A stretch of 64,000 nucleotides of DNA from Hibiscus mutabilis (lineage: Eukaryota; Streptophyta; Magnoliopsida; Malvales; Malvaceae): NCBI GenBank assembly GCA_019671005.1, contig CM033752.1:2542001-2606000 (forward strand), in the 5' to 3' direction. Made by a program: the position numbers and the translations under genes. Below the pieces are notes generated by a model. That model had not been told where the DNA came from, searched no databases, and saw only the letters and a list, made by a program, of their open reading frames with translations. Position 1 is the stretch's first letter. Each line of letters starts with the position of its first letter. Shown in pieces: positions 58,493 to 64,000 of this stretch.

Positions 58493-61400
58493 TGTAACAC
58501 CTCTTTTCGTATCCATACGACGAACACAAATCAGGAATATCACAACTTTTCTATCCTTAAATATACATGCTCTCAATTATCTTAGTATGCAACTCATCAC
58601 CTATGGTTACTCTTAACTTTGAATCTTTCCAGAAACGCCAACTATTATGAAATCATAACGAACTTTAAAGACCAATCACGACTCAAATAGATTTAGCAAG
58701 TATACATGCCATTATAATAATCAAACCTCAATTAGGATGTCGTTACTGTGATTACCTGTTGAGCTTTCCAATATTGATGCAATACTCTTCTCACTCTCAT
58801 CTTGATTTACCTACATGTGCACAATCAAACACACGCTAAGTACGAACATAGTGAGGCAATAAAGGAAGTTAATAACAATAATTTTAACTTTATTCAACTT
58901 CATGGCTATGTTTATATAACATGATATATATATATATATATATCAATATAATACCTTTATATTGCGTTGGTAGTGATTTACTACATGCCAATTCCATCAA
59001 ACTTTCATGCTTGTCTATTTATCATAACATGTCATATATGCATAAATGCATCATGATCACTAGACAAGCATTACCATCATGTTAATCATATATTAACATA
59101 ATATAAACCGGATAAAAAAATTCTTACCAATATACCTTTCATTTATTTCAAAAGCTCATAAGCTTTTTCACCTGTTTATCTTTTATTAACCAATAAAACA
59201 TAGCCCAAATATAAGCCTACGAGGACCCTGAGTACACGAGTCAAAACCACACACAAGGTCGTGCTAACCATCTGCACGTAAGGTCGTGCTAACCATCCGC
59301 ACGTAAGGCTGGCTAACCATATACACTAAGTGTCCTTTATATAGATTATAGTGCTAAACCGAGTATGCAACGTGCTGCTGGACTCTATGGCATGCCAACT
59401 ATACCCTGTCCCTCAATGACAAACTTGGGCATATATTCCATATTTATTTCATCCATGGCAATGTATATCAACATAATTTAACGTTGGCCAGTTCATACCC
59501 GAAATAAAATTCATAATATAACATCATATATAACTAGTGATCCATGCATTTATATTCGACTTTTGACATATTTAAAATATGTCAATCATATGCCCTATGA
59601 CATAAATATAATGACAAAAAAATTTGGATAGGCTTATCGCAAGCCATCCCAATGATGTATAAAACATCAATGTGTCATGATATGTATGCAATTGCACTCA
59701 CCTTGGCCACTTAACACAATGCCTCACTAAGTCATAGTTCGGCCTTTTCTTTCATAGAACCTCGAACCTTCTTTGATTTGGACTTGACTTCATTAATCAC
59801 ATGAATAAAATAAAATATTTGTTAGATTCAAATCTAACATTAACTTAAACGTGTTGTCTAATATAACATTCGAATATAAAAATTCTAAATATTTTCCCTT
59901 TCTTCCTTGTACTGTTAAAAACTCATTATGGTTCATAGTGAGCAATTTGAACTTCCAATAATTCTTCCGAGCTTGCTAACTAACATTTAAAAACAAAATG
60001 TTTCAAATTTCATTTTCTGACAGCTTGCGCTACCTTCAAATATTTACTTATACAAAGCAGAATACATACTGGATCTTAATTGCCTTTATACTGGAGAAAC
60101 TAGATTCGATATCGATTCCAACGGTATAAGCCACATAAATTAATAAAATCTACAAAAATTATGAAAAAATCTTTACATTCACGTCACAGAGTTGTCCAGG
60201 CAGAAACTGCTCTATAATTTTTCTAACCTTCATTTGATTAAAATTCATATCTTTTAACTCGGAACTCGAAATCAGTCTTCGTTTATTGGAAACGAAACTA
60301 GACTAAAAAATCTTTACAATGGTATAAAATTCATCATCTAACCATTTTTGTAGAATTTATGGCGAATTTTTAAACTTATTGCCATAATTCAAATTCTAAC
60401 ATAACTTTCCATAAGTAACTTTTAATTTACACCCACTTCTTATTTCTCTACTTGTCAATTTAGTCTCATCACTTTACTTAAAATGATTAGAATAAAGCTT
60501 GTATTCATATGTTCTCTTTACATCCTTCATCAAAATAAGCTTAAATCTTTACTTCTCTAATTTCTCTTGATTTGTCGAGATTGTCACCAAAATTTCAAAT
60601 ATAAGGATTCAAGCTTCTTAACTTTGTAAATTAGTCCTCCAATCAATATTACTACCTTAATTCCATCATTTTAACTAAAAATCAGATTTACTCCTTCTAC
60701 ATATCCTCTTTGTCGAATAGACCATTCAAGTTTGACAATTTGTCAAAATGGTCACTAATGTGATTAATCATCGATTTAGCATTCTAACTTTATTTTCATG
60801 TCTATAACATCATTAATAATATAAATTCACATCAAATTCATAAAAATCAGATCTGGTCCCTTAATTTTGAAGCTTGCCGAAATGGTCCCTATGTATTTAA
60901 CTTAGGGTTTTGCTTCCAAACAATAAATCAAGCTTACTAGATCATTAATCCAACATCATAAACCTTAAGTTAGACTTGAATCCATAAACCTTAATCTTCT
61001 CTATAAAAACCGAAATATGTAGGATTTAAATCCCAACTTAATAACATGATTATAACATCATACAAGTATGATTCTAACTTAAAATCAACCATGGATTCAT
61101 AAAATCATAAAACCCCCATAAACCCTAATTTCTTCCACATATCAAATCTCATCAACCAAGCAAGTATTCTATAAATTATTTACATCAAAAGATAGAGCTC
61201 GAAAAGTAGAACAACTTTGTAGTTCGAAAGATTACCTAAAAACCGAGATTCGGGCTTAAATCGAGCTTGGAAAAAAATTTTCTTCTTTCCTCTAGCTCCC
61301 ATGGTATATGGCTGGAAAAAGATGAATATTTGTTCATCTTTCTCTATTATTTTACACTTGTAACTATTAAATGAACTTTAAATTCATTTAAATAGTGAAA

Positions 61401-62452
61401 TTACCAATTTTGCCTTTAAATCCAATGGCTAATTTAATATCATCAAAAATCAAGGGCCAAGATTAAATCCATACATATTTCATCTTCCAAAAACGTCCTA
61501 AACATTTCAAAAATATTTCAAAATTGCCATCCTTGGCAAATGACCAATTTGCCCTCCAACTAGTCTTTATTTACTAGTTTGTTTCAAAATTGCCATTCCA
61601 TTATAATCTAACTAAATTAGTTCTTTCTCAACCGGCCACTATTCCATAAATATCATTTTATATTTTTCCATGGCTTATGGAACAGTCTCTGAAATTTCAA
61701 TTCAATCTGATTTCCCAATATTCACTAAATATTTCTACTACAATTTTACCTTTACCGAGCTATTGGATTTATTCCGAAAATTCTATGTTTCCACATTCGG
61801 AAAATAAATACTATTATCTCATAAAAACTTCCTTTCTTAAGGACTTAAACTGAATTTTCCTAACTCGGTCTATTATTCTGATAATTATCAAAATTCCTCC
61901 AAATAGTTAAATAACCATTTTGCCCTCAAATCTAATGAATCCATAATGCACCACAAGTCATCATCCTTCATCCAATGGCCTAGATTTAATCTTGAGTTAA
62001 TAGTTTACCAACTTTTCCCTAATGATTTTTCTTCCAAACTTACGATCTTGCCATTTTTCATCCAACGGCTCATAATTAACATGGAAAATCCACTTAAATC
62101 CAAGGGTTCATATTCTTCGAACACAAAGAAAATATTTTAGACATGTAAAACAAAATAATTAACCTTCTCTTATCATCCTTCGAAATAACCTGGATATTCG
62201 ATTCGATTCGATCCGATTATTCGAATATTTTTCTGAACTTTATCGCTTTATAGCCATTAATAAAAACTCCGTACGAAAAATCCGAATGGTACGAAAACAT
62301 AATTCTTGGAGGTGAAATATTCATTTGCGGGGTTAAAATACATAACTTTTGAAAATTACACTTTGGTCCCTAAACTTTTCCAAAGTTTATACTTTAGCCA
62401 CAAAACTTTCAAAATTTATATTTTGGTCACTAGCCAAAATTGGGATATTACA
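58493..62452 (-). repeat. Gypsy 5' LTR, full length (3960 bp)
   Basis: It runs from TGTAACACCTC to GGGATATTACA on the plus strand and ends beside the target copy TCATC. It is of similar length to the LTR at 5587-9570, which is about 24 bases longer, and shares blocks with it, though the two differ clearly in sequence. Confidence 0.9.
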
Positions 62453-62457
62453 TCATC

Positions 62458-63015
62458 ATTGGATGAATAGTAGAAAATATGAAGATTATCACTTGTCAAA
62501 AAATAAGAAAATAATCTTAGCCATTTATTATCATCATCTAACGATCCAAAAAATGTGTAAAAGTAATTGAGTTATACACAATGTAAGTGGATCCTAATTC
62601 ATATATATATATATATTGATACACAAGCTGTGTAAAAAAATTTACACAACCCTTCTATAAAATTTAAAATATAAATCCCAAACCCTAACACCCTAACATC
62701 TAAATCTTAAACTCTAACCCCTATACTCTAAATTTTAACCATAATCCTTAAATTCTACACCCTACACCCTAAACCCTATCATAAAACCCTAAACCTTGTA
62801 ATTGAAAGGCTTGTGTAAACTTTAGAGATTTAGGTTGTGGTTTAGGGTTTAGGGGTTTAGGTTGTAGGGTGTAGAAGTTAAAGTTTATTGTTAGAATTTA
62901 GAATTTAGGGTTTAAGGCTTAGGTTTTAGGGTGTTAGGGCTAGGGATTTAGGTTTTATATTTTATAGCTTAAATATGAGGGGTTGTGTATTTTGTTTTAC
63001 ACAGCTCATGTATCA
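62458..63015. mobile_element. MITE relic at the right edge of the gypsy insertion
   Basis: 62458-62600 matches the left arm of the MITE at 51418. A nested inverted pair, GATACACAAGCTGTGTAAA at about 62617 and TTTACACAGCTCATGTATC at about 62996, marks an inner element rich in AAACCCTAAA. In the copy at 51418 this inner pair lacks its right arm, while here the outer right arm is missing. Confidence 0.65.
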
Positions 63016-63049
63016 AAATATAACCCATATATATGTATATATATACATG

Positions 63050-63535
63050 GTAAGCTACCTAAATGGCCACCATACTATGAATAAAGTCGCGATTTGACCA
63101 CAATACTATTTTTCGAAGCAATTAAGCCACCATACTATTAATTTGGACTCAATGTGGCCATCTTCCGTTAGAACCTAACGGCAGGGTGACGTGGCAGTTA
63201 AAAAAGGGGTATAAATACACATTTGGTCCCCCACTATTTACACATTCTTTCAATTTAGTCCTAATTTTAAATTAATAAAATAAATTAATTATTTAATTGG
63301 AAGTGACACGTGTCAATACCTTATTGAAGGACTTTAATTATTTATATTTGATTTAATAAATTTATTTTCCTCCTCCATTCAGGTGGTGACACGTAGAAAA
63401 ATGAAATCAAGCAATCTTACTTGAGGGGGGATCAAACCTAGGCAAGCCTTGGGGAATAAGGAAGGCTTAGCCACTGCACCAAGCACAACTTTGTACTTTA
63501 TATCACTAAATTAAAAATATATGTCTTATTGTTTT
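63050..63535. repeat. MULE-type terminal repeat sequence, partner not found
   Basis: GCCACCATACTAT occurs at about 63067 and 63127, followed by CCGTTAGAACCTAACGGC, a near-perfect palindrome (about 63166-63183), and GGTCCCCCACTATTT. Such blocks are typical ends of plant MULE-like MITEs. The gene-free stretch to 63535 includes GGGGATCAAACCTAGGCAAG. The element probably continues past the window. Confidence 0.45.
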
Positions 63536-63539
63536 CTAT

Positions 63540-64000
63540 ATTTATTCTTTTAATTTAACATATATAATCATCGAATTAATTTCACATATTTAACCCTAAA
63601 CCCCAAAGCCCAAATCCTAAATGCTAATTTCACATATACAATCATCAATTTAATTTCACATATATAACCCTAAACACTAACCCTAAATGCTAACCTATAA
63701 CCCTAAGGTTTAGCGTTTAGGGTTTGGTGTTTAGGGTCATATATGTGAAATTAATTCAATGATTATATATGTGAAATTAGTATACCCTAAACCCTAAACA
63801 TTAAACCCTAAATGCTAAACCTAAATGCTAAACCCATAATCCTAAGGTTTAGCGTTTAGGGTTTAGCATTTAGGGTTATATATGTGAAATTAATTCGGTG
63901 ATTATTTATGTAAAATTAGTATACCCTAAACCAAAAATGCTAAACTTTAAACCCTAACCATTTAGCATTTAGGGTTCATGGTTTAGCATTTAGAGTTATA
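63540..64000. repeat. Foldback repeat of AACCCTAAA / TTTAGGGTT with TTTCACATATATA spacers
   Basis: Blocks of CCCTAAATGCTAA and their inverses GGTTTAGCGTTTAGGG alternate with TATATGTGAAATTA and its inverse. Several nested inverted copies are visible (63590-63750, 63785-63990). It resembles telomere words but is irregular and is cut by the window end. Confidence 0.7.

Larger units (their letters stand above)
53710..62452 (-). mobile_element. Ty3/gypsy chromovirus-like element, internally deleted
   Basis: LTRs 53710-56063 and 58493-62452 flank 2.4 kb of internal DNA. The perfect 5-bp duplication TCATC (53705-53709, 62453-62457) bounds it, and the flanks rejoin to match 51400-51430. The polypurine tract lies at 56064 and the primer site at about 58476-58489, so it reads on the minus strand. 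It is the same broad family as 1-10434, with LTR ends TGTAATATCCC and GGTGTTACA. The left terminus is mutated to TATAACACC. Confidence 0.92.

Noticed and set aside
63540..64000. Telomere or interstitial telomere array
   Set aside because: The words AAACCCTAAA are irregular, occur in both orientations within hairpins, and never form a perfect 7-base tandem array.

Overview
The window is plant nuclear DNA that consists almost entirely of transposable elements. It is AT-rich and its only intact gene is split by GT-AG introns. It holds long Ty3/gypsy and Ty1/copia LTR elements, solo LTRs with 5-bp target-site duplications (TSDs), and Mutator, hAT and foldback MITEs. The LTR families (TGTAATATYCC...GGTGTTACA, about 4 kb) and the protein types point to a dicot, probably Malvaceae and possibly Gossypium. 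The species is an inference from general familiarity, not from a search.

Layout. 1-10434: a chain of minus-strand Ty3/gypsy chromovirus sequence (LTR, decayed pol, complete LTR, truncated second pol). 10435-12433: the end of another LTR carrying a hAT MITE. 12469-12586: the broken last exon of a WAT1-type transporter gene. 13280-23012: a minus-strand copia element with TSD TAAAA, into which a 4.1-kb gypsy solo LTR (TSD TTAAT) has inserted. 23246-41326: a nested stack. A TIR element holds a solo LTR, that LTR holds an Athila-type gypsy element (25132-39967), and the 5' LTR of the Athila holds a further solo LTR (TSD ATCAC). 41471-43542: a Pack-MULE with about 290-bp terminal inverted repeats (TIRs) carrying a decayed, intron-containing piece of the RNA-silencing gene SGS3. 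43597-48107: a cluster of MITEs, three with perfect 9-bp TSDs. 48256-51182: an intact seven-exon WAT1-related (EamA/UMAMIT) transporter gene encoding 363 residues. 51418-53709: a MITE followed by the flanks of a lost tandem copy of the same gene. 53710-62452: a minus-strand gypsy element (TSD TCATC) whose left LTR has lost about 1.6 kb. 62458-64000: more foldback elements.

How the parts relate. The window shows a small tandem family of WAT1-type genes (remnant A at 12.5 kb, intact B at 48-51 kb, ghost C at 52.5-53.7 kb plus 62.5 kb) pulled apart and eroded by transposons. Target-site duplications allow most insertions to be ordered in time. The SGS3-bearing Pack-MULE is the most notable single object: a DNA transposon that carries a piece of a core factor of post-transcriptional gene silencing. 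No tRNA, rRNA, CRISPR or bacterial-type features were seen. Stop codons at ancestral tryptophan positions recur in several decayed genes, as expected from cytosine deamination in methylated repeats.
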